Shown in pieces: positions 9,417 through 15,956 of a stretch of DNA of 64,000 nt. The notes below the pieces were generated by a model that saw nothing but the letters and a program-made list of their open reading frames with translations, was not told the DNA's origin and made no database searches. This DNA is from Vibrio chagasii (lineage in GTDB: Bacteria > Pseudomonadota > Gammaproteobacteria > Enterobacterales > Vibrionaceae). The stretch's first letter is position 1; each line of letters begins with the position of its first letter. Location of the stretch: positions 1,240,001 to 1,304,000 of the forward strand of contig CP090851.1 in assembly GCA_041879415.1 (NCBI GenBank). Direction: 5' to 3'. Position numbers and translations under genes: made by a program.

Positions 9417-9433
9417 AGCAAATGCCGTGCCAA
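9417..9433 (-). promoter_or_regulatory. Sigma-54 promoter of the fdh operon
   Basis: The minus strand reads TTGGCACGGCATTTGCT, a match to TTGGCACG-N4-TTGCT at every specified base. Predicted start is near 9406, about 157 bases before the first start codon. This is the cleanest -24/-12 element in the window. Confidence 0.88.
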
Positions 9434-9484
9434 TTTAATAATTCAATATTTTCAATAGATTAGATTAAATTTAAATCGATGTTG

Positions 9485-9525
9485 ATAATAAAAAAACCGC
9501 TTGGGACATTTTGTCGCAAGCGGTT
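9485..9525 (-). terminator. Terminator after DUF3305-DUF3306
   Basis: A 14-bp stem with one mismatch (9495-9508 pairs with 9512-9525) and loop TTT is followed on the minus strand by a U-rich run (complement of AATAAAAAAA). It ends the leftward transcript from 10649. The upper stem is also the candidate enhancer site of the fdh promoter. Confidence 0.8.
9503..9517. promoter_or_regulatory. Candidate enhancer site, fdh operon (site 1)
   Basis: GGGACATTTTGTCGC, an inverted repeat with half-sites GACA/TGTC around TTT. It is centred about 78 bp upstream of the fdh -24 box and lies inside a terminator stem. It resembles sites at 32834-32847 and 10823-10837. Confidence 0.6.
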
Positions 9526-9536
9526 CATTGAGTGTT

Positions 9537-9551
9537 TAGTCAAAATGTACC
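9537..9551. promoter_or_regulatory. Candidate enhancer site, fdh operon (site 2)
   Basis: The minus strand reads GGTACATTTTGACTA, sharing ACATTTTG with site 1 at 9503 and centred about 34 bp (roughly three helical turns) further upstream. It is more degenerate than site 1 and touches the stop of the DUF3306 gene. Confidence 0.4.
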
Positions 9552-10198
9552 TATTCTTTGTGTGGTATATTTTGTCTCACCTCTTTTGGGTCATTTTCGA
9601 TAGCGTCGGTGTCGAAATTATCGGGCACTGTGTTTTTATACAGTTCTTTTTGTTGTCCCGTAATTTCGTCACTTTCAACAGAATCTGATTCCGCTTCTTC
9701 AGCGTTGTTAATTGAAGACTCTTCTTGATTTTCAGTAGCTTGCTCTTGTTCGCTTGGCGTTTCTTCTTCTGCCTTCTCTTTTACCCAATCACGTAAGCTT
9801 TCAGCGACACCTTCAGAAAGTGACTTAAGATTACTGTAATCGTCATCGTAATCGTCTAAGCCATCACGTACGTTAAACTCTTCTGAGAGAAATAATTTAC
9901 GTAATGCGGCTTTTTTTACGCTTTCTGATGCTTCTGATACCAATAATTGAGCCATAGACAGCTCTTCAGTAGTCTCTGATGCCGACTCTTTAGTGTCAGC
10001 AGACTCTTCTAAAGCATGAGTTGGCTCGATAGAAGTTGGTTCATTTGGTGCAAGTTCTTCAGCAGAGGTGCGTGTTTGAGAAGTAGGCTCAGAAGAAGTA
10101 ACCGAGGTTTCTTCAACAGGCTGTGCAGCTTCGAGCGCTTTGTCAGTCGATTCATCGAGCTTTCGTTGAGACCAACGGCTAAAAAAGTTAGTTGCCAT
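9551..10198 (-). CDS. DUF3306 family protein
   Basis: A 215-residue, strongly acidic, probably unstructured protein. The N-terminus has FFSRWSQRKLDES, the DUF3306 signature of Phe/Trp and basic residues. A long Glu/Ser/Thr-rich region follows, then a short ordered block near residues 80-150 (LSMAQLLVSEASESVKKAALRKLFLSEEFNVRDGLDDYDDDY, named here by its ends). It overlaps the upstream DUF3305 gene by 11 bp. The DUF3305/DUF3306 pair accompanies formate dehydrogenase genes in many proteobacteria. Function is unknown; a maturation role is inferred from this company and the shared sigma-54 pattern. Confidence 0.8.
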   Translation of the reverse strand: MATNFFSRWSQRKLDESTDKALEAAQPVEETSVTSSEPTSQTRTSAEELAPNEPTSIEPTHALEESADTKESASETTEELSMAQLLVSEASESVKKAALRKLFLSEEFNVRDGLDDYDDDYSNLKSLSEGVAESLRDWVKEKAEEETPSEQEQATENQEESSINNAEEAESDSVESDEITGQQKELYKNTVPDNFDTDAIENDPKEVRQNIPHKE

Positions 10199-10649
10199 TA
10201 GAACGACCTGCCCCTTTACGCTTCTTGCGTCTAGCTTCTAATAATTCGCCATGACGACCGATAAAGGCTTCCATCCACGCTTGTACAGGTAAAGGCATGT
10301 CGTAAGACAATACTTGGTTATCTCCGTCCATGTATTGGCCTGCGACTGTTTGTGACGCCGTCAGTAATTGAATAATAGGTTTGCCGGAGTCAACATTATC
10401 CATAACTAAGAATAGCTTAGGTTGCTGAGAGCTTAGATTGAAGCGGTAGTCGGTACGTTCGTCTTTGTGTAACTGGAGCAAACATACGTCTGGGGTTTCA
10501 TTTTCAGGCGATAATTCAAAACCGATGAGTTCCCATTGAGTCGTTACCCAAATGCCAGTTTTGATCTCTTTCTCTATTCTTTGGACACCTATTGGCCAAG
10601 CTGATTCTGTTTTTTCGTAGTGTTCTTGGAATTCTTTTATCTCAGACAT
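10188..10649 (-). CDS. DUF3305 family protein
   Basis: A 153-residue soluble protein. It shows the DUF3305 pattern: WPIGVQRIEKEIKTGIWVTTQWELIGF near residues 19-45, LQLHKDERTDYRFNLSSQQPKLFLV in the middle, and VLSYDMPLPVQAWMEAFIGRHGE near the C-terminus, then a basic tail. No enzyme motif is recognised. It is followed by DUF3306 with an 11-bp overlap and is divergent from fdhD. A sigma-54-like element lies about 80-95 bp upstream of the start. Confidence 0.82.
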   Translation of the reverse strand: MSEIKEFQEHYEKTESAWPIGVQRIEKEIKTGIWVTTQWELIGFELSPENETPDVCLLQLHKDERTDYRFNLSSQQPKLFLVMDNVDSGKPIIQLLTASQTVAGQYMDGDNQVLSYDMPLPVQAWMEAFIGRHGELLEARRKKRKGAGRSNGN

Positions 10650-10688
10650 ACTGCACCCAATTGATTTTCTTTATTCTGATCGTACGTA

Positions 10689-10701
10689 GGACATTTTGTA
10701 C
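10689..10701. promoter_or_regulatory. GGACATTTTGTAC motif in the DUF3305 leader
   Basis: A close match to the GACATTTTGTC inverted repeat. It lies between the predicted start of transcription (near 10718) and the start codon at 10649, so it is downstream of its own promoter. It could be a second enhancer site or a chance match. Confidence 0.35.
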
Positions 10702-10726
10702 TTCGCATAATCATATACCCTCTACA

Positions 10727-10745
10727 AAGCAATAAACACGCCAAT
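10727..10745 (-). promoter_or_regulatory. Sigma-54 promoter for DUF3305-DUF3306
   Basis: The minus strand reads ATTGGCGTGTTTATTGCTT: TTGGC and TTGCT with GG and GC separated by exactly 10 bases. Predicted start is near 10718. Confidence 0.7.
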
Positions 10746-10822
10746 ACAGCTTGAGTTTTACCGTGTCTGTGTTGCGTCTGTCGCTAAATTACCCTTATAA
10801 CGTTAGTCGATTGCGCTGGTTT

Positions 10823-10837
10823 GAGACAGTTAGTCTC
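10823..10837. promoter_or_regulatory. Candidate shared enhancer site between DUF3305 and fdhD
   Basis: GAGACAGTTAGTCTC, an inverted repeat fitting G-N-GACA-N-TT-N-GTC-N-C. It is about 80 bp from the -24 box of the leftward promoter and about 75 bp from that of the rightward one, so one site could serve both. Confidence 0.5.
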
Positions 10838-10902
10838 GGTGAACTCTCATATTTTGCGCTATTTTAATCTAATGCTTCATGTTTTAACGAATCCCCGTTA
10901 TT

Positions 10903-10919
10903 TTGGAATAAGATTTGCA
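10903..10919 (+). promoter_or_regulatory. Sigma-54-like promoter for fdhD
   Basis: TTGGAATAAGATTTGCA has correct GG-N10-GC spacing and a good -12 box; the -24 box lacks the usual C after GG. Predicted start is near 10930, about 130 bases before the GTG start. Confidence 0.5.
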
Positions 10920-11062
10920 AACGCTCTTCGCCATGCTGTTGTATGTTTATTCATTGAAACGTGAACGATAACGACACACATAAACTAACGCATTTAGTAA
11001 CGAGAGCTATGCTGCTCTTGTTAACGCCTATCTCATAAAATCGCTATCTCATTAAGTAGGAC

Positions 11063-11893
11063 GTGACTGTGGTAAAACCAAACATAATAAAAACCAGTGA
11101 AAACCCACTTCAGACCATCGAAGTTGAAGTGTTTGATGAATATGGTGAGAAGCTAACAAAACAAATCGCTTGTGAGCGCCCTCTTACGGTAATGCTGAAC
11201 TGGAAAGAGATCGTCACTTTGATGACATTGGGCTCTCGCCCGGAAGCGTTAGTCTTAGGTTATTTGAAAAACCAAAGCTTCCTTTCTGATCCAGAAGCCG
11301 TTGAATCTATCATTATTGATTGGGAAACCAGCTCTGCAGCGGTCATCACTAAAGAAGACACAAGCCAACTTGAGCAAGCATTGAAGAAGAAGACGGTGAC
11401 GTCTGGCTGTGGTCAAGGCACCATGTACGGCAATGTGATGAAGCAGTTGGAAGATTACCAAGTACCTCAAACCAAGATTAAGCAATCTGAAATCTATACG
11501 GCTCTAGAAGCTCTGACTCATTACAACGATACTTACAAGAAAGCGGGCGCGGTTCACGGCTGTGCGGTATGCAAAGATGACCAAGTGTTGTCGTTTGTGG
11601 AAGATGTAGGTCGTCACAATGCCGTTGATACCCTTGCGGGTGAGATGTGGCTCAACAAAGAAGATGGCGCAGACAAGATCTTCTACACCACAGGTCGCCT
11701 TACCTCTGAAATGGTCATCAAAGTGGCGCAGATGGGAATTCCTGTTCTGCTATCACGCTCTGGCGTGACTCAAATGGGTTTAGACTTAGCGCAGAAGTTC
11801 GGCATCACTACGATTGCTCGTGCTAAAGGCCTACGCTTCCAAGTCTTTACAGGTGCAGACAAGATAGATTTCGACGTCAAAGGCGCGCAGTAA
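11063..11893 (+). CDS. fdhD: Formate dehydrogenase accessory sulfurtransferase FdhD
   Basis: Transfers sulfur from IscS to the molybdenum cofactor of formate dehydrogenase. The 276-residue protein keeps the core VEDVGRHNAVDTLAGEMW, the FYTTGRLTSEMVIKVAQMGIPVLLSRSGVT segment and the HGCAVC loop. The start is GTG, with AGGA about 5 bases upstream; no better ATG is in frame. In the loop where E. coli FdhD has two functional cysteines (CxxC), this protein has GCGQGT with only Cys116. Such single-Cys FdhD forms occur in Vibrio to my recollection. It stands alone and is divergent from DUF3305. Confidence 0.93.
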   Translation: MTVVKPNIIKTSENPLQTIEVEVFDEYGEKLTKQIACERPLTVMLNWKEIVTLMTLGSRPEALVLGYLKNQSFLSDPEAVESIIIDWETSSAAVITKEDTSQLEQALKKKTVTSGCGQGTMYGNVMKQLEDYQVPQTKIKQSEIYTALEALTHYNDTYKKAGAVHGCAVCKDDQVLSFVEDVGRHNAVDTLAGEMWLNKEDGADKIFYTTGRLTSEMVIKVAQMGIPVLLSRSGVTQMGLDLAQKFGITTIARAKGLRFQVFTGADKIDFDVKGAQ

Positions 11894-11928
11894 GCGTAAA
11901 GTTAATTCGCGCTTAGTGAATTTATTAT

Positions 11929-11956
11929 AGGTGCAGTATCAGCTGCACCTTTTTTA
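11929..11956 (+). terminator. Terminator after fdhD
   Basis: An 8-bp stem (AGGTGCAG / CTGCACCT) with a 6-base loop is followed by TTTTTT, 36 bp after the fdhD stop codon. Confidence 0.88.
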
Positions 11957-12094
11957 TATCTTTAAGTTTCCATCCCATTCTAGCCCCCGGCCAAATTTAC
12001 TTTCTAATCAAATCCCCCCACTAATCGCTTAAACACCCATAATTTGTTCGCATGTTGAACACTTTTCGCTCTCATAAACTATCCCATCATTATT

Positions 12095-12111
12095 GTTCAA
12101 TTGGATTGAAC
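12095..12111. promoter_or_regulatory. Perfect palindrome upstream of the bufferin operon
   Basis: GTTCAATTGGATTGAAC has 7-bp perfect arms around TGG, 165 bp before the MBL start codon. The 383-bp gap from 11894 to 12276 otherwise holds only the fdhD terminator and AT-rich DNA. A related TTGAAC half-site lies at about 12055. Size and symmetry suggest an operator; the regulator is unknown. Confidence 0.45.
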
Positions 12112-12276
12112 GTTAATTTCAAAATTACTAGATATACCAAACGTTAACAATTCTTTATCTTGTGCCTCGTGAACAGAACGAAGCACGCATTCGATGTGCT
12201 GCTTCAGGAAAGTTTCACTTCTTTGAAAGCTCACATCAAAGAAAAACGAATAAGAAACAAAGAATTGGATAACAAT

Positions 12277-13218
12277 ATGAAACAGCCATTAAAAGCATTA
12301 GCGTTAGCGCTCGGATTAACGCTAGCAGCAAACAGTTATGCCATCGAAGTTAAACCTGTTGATACAGATTTCACGCTTCAGATCCTTGGTTCGGGTGGTC
12401 CTATCTCAGATGACCTACGAGCATCATCAGGAGAGATCATCTGGTGGAAAGGAAAATCACGCGTGATGATTGATGCCGGTGGTGGTGTTTACCTTCGCTT
12501 CGGTCAAGCAGGCGCAAAGCTTGAAGACTTAGACTTCATGGGCATCACTCACTTTCACACCGACCACGTAAATGATGTTCCTGCGCTCCTTAAAGGCGGC
12601 TATTTCTTTGAACGAGAAAAGGCATTGGAGATTTCCGGTCCTACCGCTGGTTCAGCCTTCCCAAGCCTAAATGGTTACTTCGCAGCGAATTTTGACCCTG
12701 ACCACGGTGCATACGCTTATCTTGCTGGGCTATACGACGGCACTGATGGTCTATTCCCAGTCAATCTTACCGATGTTGATTACCAATCTACGGTGCCAAC
12801 CACCGTTTACGATAAAGATGGTTTGAAGATCACCGCTTTAGGTATTCCTCATGGTGATGTGCCTTGTCTCGCTTACCGAATTGAAAGTGGAGAAGGCGTA
12901 ATGGTGATTTCAGCTGACCAAAATGGAAGCAACCCTGCTTTCTTAGATTTCGCTCGCGGTGCTGACATCATGATGATGCCGATGGCGATTCATGAACAAG
13001 CCGATGGTGTTTCTACCTTCATGCACGCGAAGCCTTCTGTTATCGGAAAGATCGCTCAAGAGATCAATCCAAAAATGCTGGTGCTCAACCACTGGATGGG
13101 CTTAGGGCTCAAGCTTAAATCCGAATCTGTAAAAATCGTTCGTGAATACTACGATGGCCCAATTATGTCTGGCCGTGATCTCGCAAGCTTCCCTATGTCT
13201 GCAGTAAAGGAAAAATAA
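12277..13218 (+). CDS. Periplasmic metallo-beta-lactamase-fold hydrolase of the bufferin operon
   Basis: A 313-residue secreted MBL-fold protein. I chose the ATG at 12277, not the upstream in-frame start at 12160, because it begins a clean signal peptide (KALALALGLTLAANSYA, cleavage near residue 22). The zinc motif is THFHTDH (His92, His94, Asp96, His97). Later metal or active-site blocks are GIPHGDVP, SADQNG and LNHWMG, so it looks catalytically complete. It resembles RNase Z/arylsulfatase-like MBL proteins; the substrate is unknown. The stop is 1 bp before the RiPP precursor start, so the two are cotranscribed. Processing or copper-related chemistry on the peptide is speculation. Confidence 0.88.
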   Translation: MKQPLKALALALGLTLAANSYAIEVKPVDTDFTLQILGSGGPISDDLRASSGEIIWWKGKSRVMIDAGGGVYLRFGQAGAKLEDLDFMGITHFHTDHVNDVPALLKGGYFFEREKALEISGPTAGSAFPSLNGYFAANFDPDHGAYAYLAGLYDGTDGLFPVNLTDVDYQSTVPTTVYDKDGLKITALGIPHGDVPCLAYRIESGEGVMVISADQNGSNPAFLDFARGADIMMMPMAIHEQADGVSTFMHAKPSVIGKIAQEINPKMLVLNHWMGLGLKLKSESVKIVREYYDGPIMSGRDLASFPMSAVKEK

Positions 13219-13219
13219 C

Positions 13220-13534
13220 ATGAACAATAAAATAGCCCTCTCAATTGCCATTACTTCTGCCATTAGTCTTCATTCTGCTATGGCATTCGCAGATGCTCCG
13301 CCGGAAGCGCCGGTCGAGGCCAAAGCATCATCTGGCCATGGTGGTAAATGTGCGGCTGGTAAGTGTGGTACAGAAAAGCGTTTCGAAAAGGCGGAACTAA
13401 CAAGTGACCCGCAAGACCGCCTCGTTCGTGCTCGTGATGGTAAGTGTGGCTTAACAGCGCAAGGCATTTCACCAAGCAAAGAGCGAATCATCATGGCGAA
13501 CAGTAAGGTGACAGGTGGAGTATGTGGCCAGTAG
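13220..13534 (+). CDS. bufA: Bufferin/HvfA-type RiPP precursor
   Basis: A 104-residue exported peptide with a Sec signal (residues 1-24, ending AMAFA). The mature part has exactly four cysteines, each in a Gly-rich context: GGKC (44), AGKCG (49), RDGKCG (76) and GGVCG (102). This resembles the EGKCG repeats of HvfA and bufferins, whose Cys residues are converted by an MNIO enzyme into copper-binding heterocycles. The gene is followed by MNIO, DUF2063 and DoxX genes, the expected partners. The peptide ends with CGQ and overlaps the MNIO start by 13 bp. Which cysteines are modified is unknown. Assignment rests on context plus motifs. Confidence 0.82.
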   Translation: MNNKIALSIAITSAISLHSAMAFADAPPEAPVEAKASSGHGGKCAAGKCGTEKRFEKAELTSDPQDRLVRARDGKCGLTAQGISPSKERIIMANSKVTGGVCGQ

Positions 13535-14472
13535 ATACGCATTACCCCGACGCTCTGTCATCTGATGAAGCGACTTCGTTGAACCTCAATGGATCAAATC
13601 GTAAAAAGCGTTCTATCCAAAACACTGATAAAGGCATTGGGCTGCGCAGTGAACACATTGAACTGCTTGCGCAATCTCCAAAGCATCCAGATATCGATTT
13701 TTTGGAGTTAGCGCCAGAGAACTGGATGAGCTTAGGCGGATTAAAACGCGAACAACTACAGGATATAGCGAAGCAATACCCTTTGATCGCACACGGTTTA
13801 AGCTTATCCATAGGTGATTGCCAGCCGCTAAATACGAAGTTTGTTCGCCAAGTTGGTCAGTTTCTCGATGAGTTAAATATCGAGGTGTATAGCGAGCATT
13901 TAAGCTTTTCTCGCGATAGCCAAGGGTATTTGTATGAACTGTTACCTGTGCCACGTAGAGCTGAAAATATCGGTTACATTGCCGACAGAATTAAACAAGT
14001 CCAAGACATCATCCAACGTCCTTTAGTGATGGAGAATATCTCTTATTACCATAACTACGGACAGGAGATGCTTGAGGGTGAGTTTATCGCTGATATTGCT
14101 GAGCGTAGTGGCTGTGAGTTACTGGTCGACATCAACAACCTGTATGTGAATAGCCAGAACCACCATTTTGATGCGGCTGAAATGCTCAAGATGTTACCCA
14201 GTGACGCTATTCGCTACTACCACATTGCTGGGCATCTTGTAGAGAGTGACAAATCGCTGCTAGATACCCACGGTATGGAAGTACAGCAAGCTGTTATTGA
14301 CCTGGCACGTTATACCTTTGCGCTTCACGGAAGCAAGCCTTTGTTACTGGAACGAGACAATAACGTGCCGCCGTTAGTTGTGCTTACCGAGGAGTTGCGA
14401 AGTATGCATAGTCAGGTCATTGGTGGCGGTGTGGTGAATCCCCCTATTCCTCAGGAGTTAGTTTATGCATAA
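13522..14472 (+). CDS. bufB: MNIO (DUF692) enzyme, bufferin maturation
   Basis: Multinuclear non-heme iron oxidative enzyme with a TIM-barrel fold, cytoplasmic, 316 residues. Conserved metal-site blocks are visible: HG (91-92), SEHLSF (124-129), E171 in MENISYY, D203 with NN, YHIAGH (H234, H238), DTHG (248-251) and E277 in LLERD. All expected barrel segments are present. GGTGGAG lies 1-2 bases before the ATG spacer, supporting the start inside the precursor gene. The residue-30 N-terminal extension may be leader-independent. In known systems this enzyme oxidises precursor Cys with help from the DUF2063 protein encoded next. Confidence 0.93.
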   Translation: MWPVDTHYPDALSSDEATSLNLNGSNRKKRSIQNTDKGIGLRSEHIELLAQSPKHPDIDFLELAPENWMSLGGLKREQLQDIAKQYPLIAHGLSLSIGDCQPLNTKFVRQVGQFLDELNIEVYSEHLSFSRDSQGYLYELLPVPRRAENIGYIADRIKQVQDIIQRPLVMENISYYHNYGQEMLEGEFIADIAERSGCELLVDINNLYVNSQNHHFDAAEMLKMLPSDAIRYYHIAGHLVESDKSLLDTHGMEVQQAVIDLARYTFALHGSKPLLLERDNNVPPLVVLTEELRSMHSQVIGGGVVNPPIPQELVYA

Positions 14473-15232
14473 CCCTCCGAGTATGTTGGTAGCACAGACA
14501 CAAGCGTTAACCGCGTCAATACGCTCGCCGCTTGAAGACAACGCTGTGTGCCGATACAGCGAATTCATTAGAGACAATGTGTTCGGGGTATTGAGCAACA
14601 CGTTCCCTCTATTTTGCCAACAAGTTGAACAGGATGAATTGTTGATATTGGTGGATGAGTTTGTGGTCGTACATTACGCCTCTGAGCCCGAGTTTCATCA
14701 TATCGCGACTGAGTTTGTCAGCTTTATCCAACGCCGAACTGAAGCCATGTATGGCAGTCGTCTAACTGCAGCCCACGCTCTATCAACAGACCAGTTGGCA
14801 GTTCTCGAATATGAGTGGTGTGCGTTTTGCGTTGAGATTGATTCAACAGAAAAAGCGCTGCCAGTTGCGTGTACATGTGACTTTCGAGTGGATGAGCAAC
14901 AGCTTCAGCTAGGGCTGTCAGTGAATCAAACAATGAAGCTCGTTCAGGTGCCTTTCCTGATTCATGGTGAGTCACTGACGTTTCTGACACAAAGGCGCCA
15001 TCCTGTGTATTACGCGATTTACCGAGACTCAAACCAGCGCGTTAATACCATAAAACTTAGAGAAATCGATGTTGCGATTATCCAAATGATCCAACAACAG
15101 CCAAATCAACCTCTAGCCAATACAAAACAAATAATTGCTCAACAATTGGCGAGATTCGAGTTTATTAATTGGGTTGAACACTTCAGCGAGATAGAGCTGA
15201 TTGGCGTTCACTCTTTAGGAGAAAATTTATGA
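14465..15232 (+). CDS. bufC: DUF2063 partner protein of the MNIO enzyme
   Basis: A 255-residue soluble protein. The N-terminal DUF2063 domain is recognised by RYSEFIRDNVFGVLSNTFPLFCQQV near residues 29-53 and the following helical region to about 115. The C-terminal part is a mixed alpha/beta domain ending with a region like a degenerate winged helix. In bufferin/HvfA and related RiPP pathways this partner binds the precursor and presents it to the MNIO enzyme. It overlaps bufB by 8 bp and the DoxX gene by 4 bp (ATGA), indicating tight coupling. Confidence 0.88.
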   Translation: MHNPPSMLVAQTQALTASIRSPLEDNAVCRYSEFIRDNVFGVLSNTFPLFCQQVEQDELLILVDEFVVVHYASEPEFHHIATEFVSFIQRRTEAMYGSRLTAAHALSTDQLAVLEYEWCAFCVEIDSTEKALPVACTCDFRVDEQQLQLGLSVNQTMKLVQVPFLIHGESLTFLTQRRHPVYYAIYRDSNQRVNTIKLREIDVAIIQMIQQQPNQPLANTKQIIAQQLARFEFINWVEHFSEIELIGVHSLGENL

Positions 15233-15837
15233 TTAAGTCAGCCCTCAACTGGTACGACGCTATCGTTGAAAAATGCAAACAATACGATTATTTAGCACTG
15301 CTTTTGGTGCGCCTTTACTTGATTCCTGTGATTTATGTCGGTGCTCGTTCAAAGGTACTTGGCTTCTCTGGAACCGTTGCATGGTTTGGGGCTTCTGCAG
15401 CAGATGGAGGCCTTAACCTTCCCTTTCCTGAGTTGTTAGCTTTCTTAGCGGCAGCAACCGAAGTACTGGGGTGTATCTGTATCGCATTGGGTTTATTCAC
15501 TCGTTTTATTTCAATTCCGATGATTTTCATGATGAGTGTGGCCAGTGCCATGGTTCACTGGAAACACGGTTGGGATGCAATCGCGACGGGTGGTATGGAA
15601 GCGACCATTAGACTGAATGGTTTCATCGAGTGGTTGTCAATTAACTTCCCAGGCCGCTACAACTACATCACTGAGCTTGGCGACCCGGTAATGCTGAATA
15701 ACGGCATGGAGTTCGCAGGCACCTATTTTGTCATGCTATTGGTTCTTCTTGTCTTCGGTGGCGGTCGCTACGTAAGTGCTGATTACTGGCTACGCAAACA
15801 GTTCTCTAAAAAACAAGACAAAGCACTTCGTTGGTAA
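15229..15837 (+). CDS. bufD: DoxX-family membrane protein of the bufferin operon
   Basis: Inner-membrane protein of 202 residues with four hydrophobic helices (about 22-45, 68-92, 96-115 and 155-178). It has DoxX features: LLLVRLYLIPVIYVGARSK at the start and LLAFLAAATEVLGCICIALGLFTRF in the middle. It starts inside the bufC stop codon (ATGA). DoxX proteins are the usual fourth gene of bufferin/Hvf operons; the role is not settled, perhaps electron transfer to the MNIO enzyme or membrane recruitment. A charged tail follows the last helix. Confidence 0.87.
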   Translation: MIKSALNWYDAIVEKCKQYDYLALLLVRLYLIPVIYVGARSKVLGFSGTVAWFGASAADGGLNLPFPELLAFLAAATEVLGCICIALGLFTRFISIPMIFMMSVASAMVHWKHGWDAIATGGMEATIRLNGFIEWLSINFPGRYNYITELGDPVMLNNGMEFAGTYFVMLLVLLVFGGGRYVSADYWLRKQFSKKQDKALRW

Positions 15838-15956
15838 TCAACCTCAGTTACGTTTATCGCCATAGCGGTATATGTAACCTCCTAATTAGCTTTCTCTAAT
15901 TATCATTTTATTTTCCATTATCTTACCCGTCACACACGTGGCGGGAAGGAGTTTTT

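Noticed and set aside
12160..12276. N-terminal extension of the MBL gene
   Set aside because: The extension masks a clear signal peptide starting at 12277.
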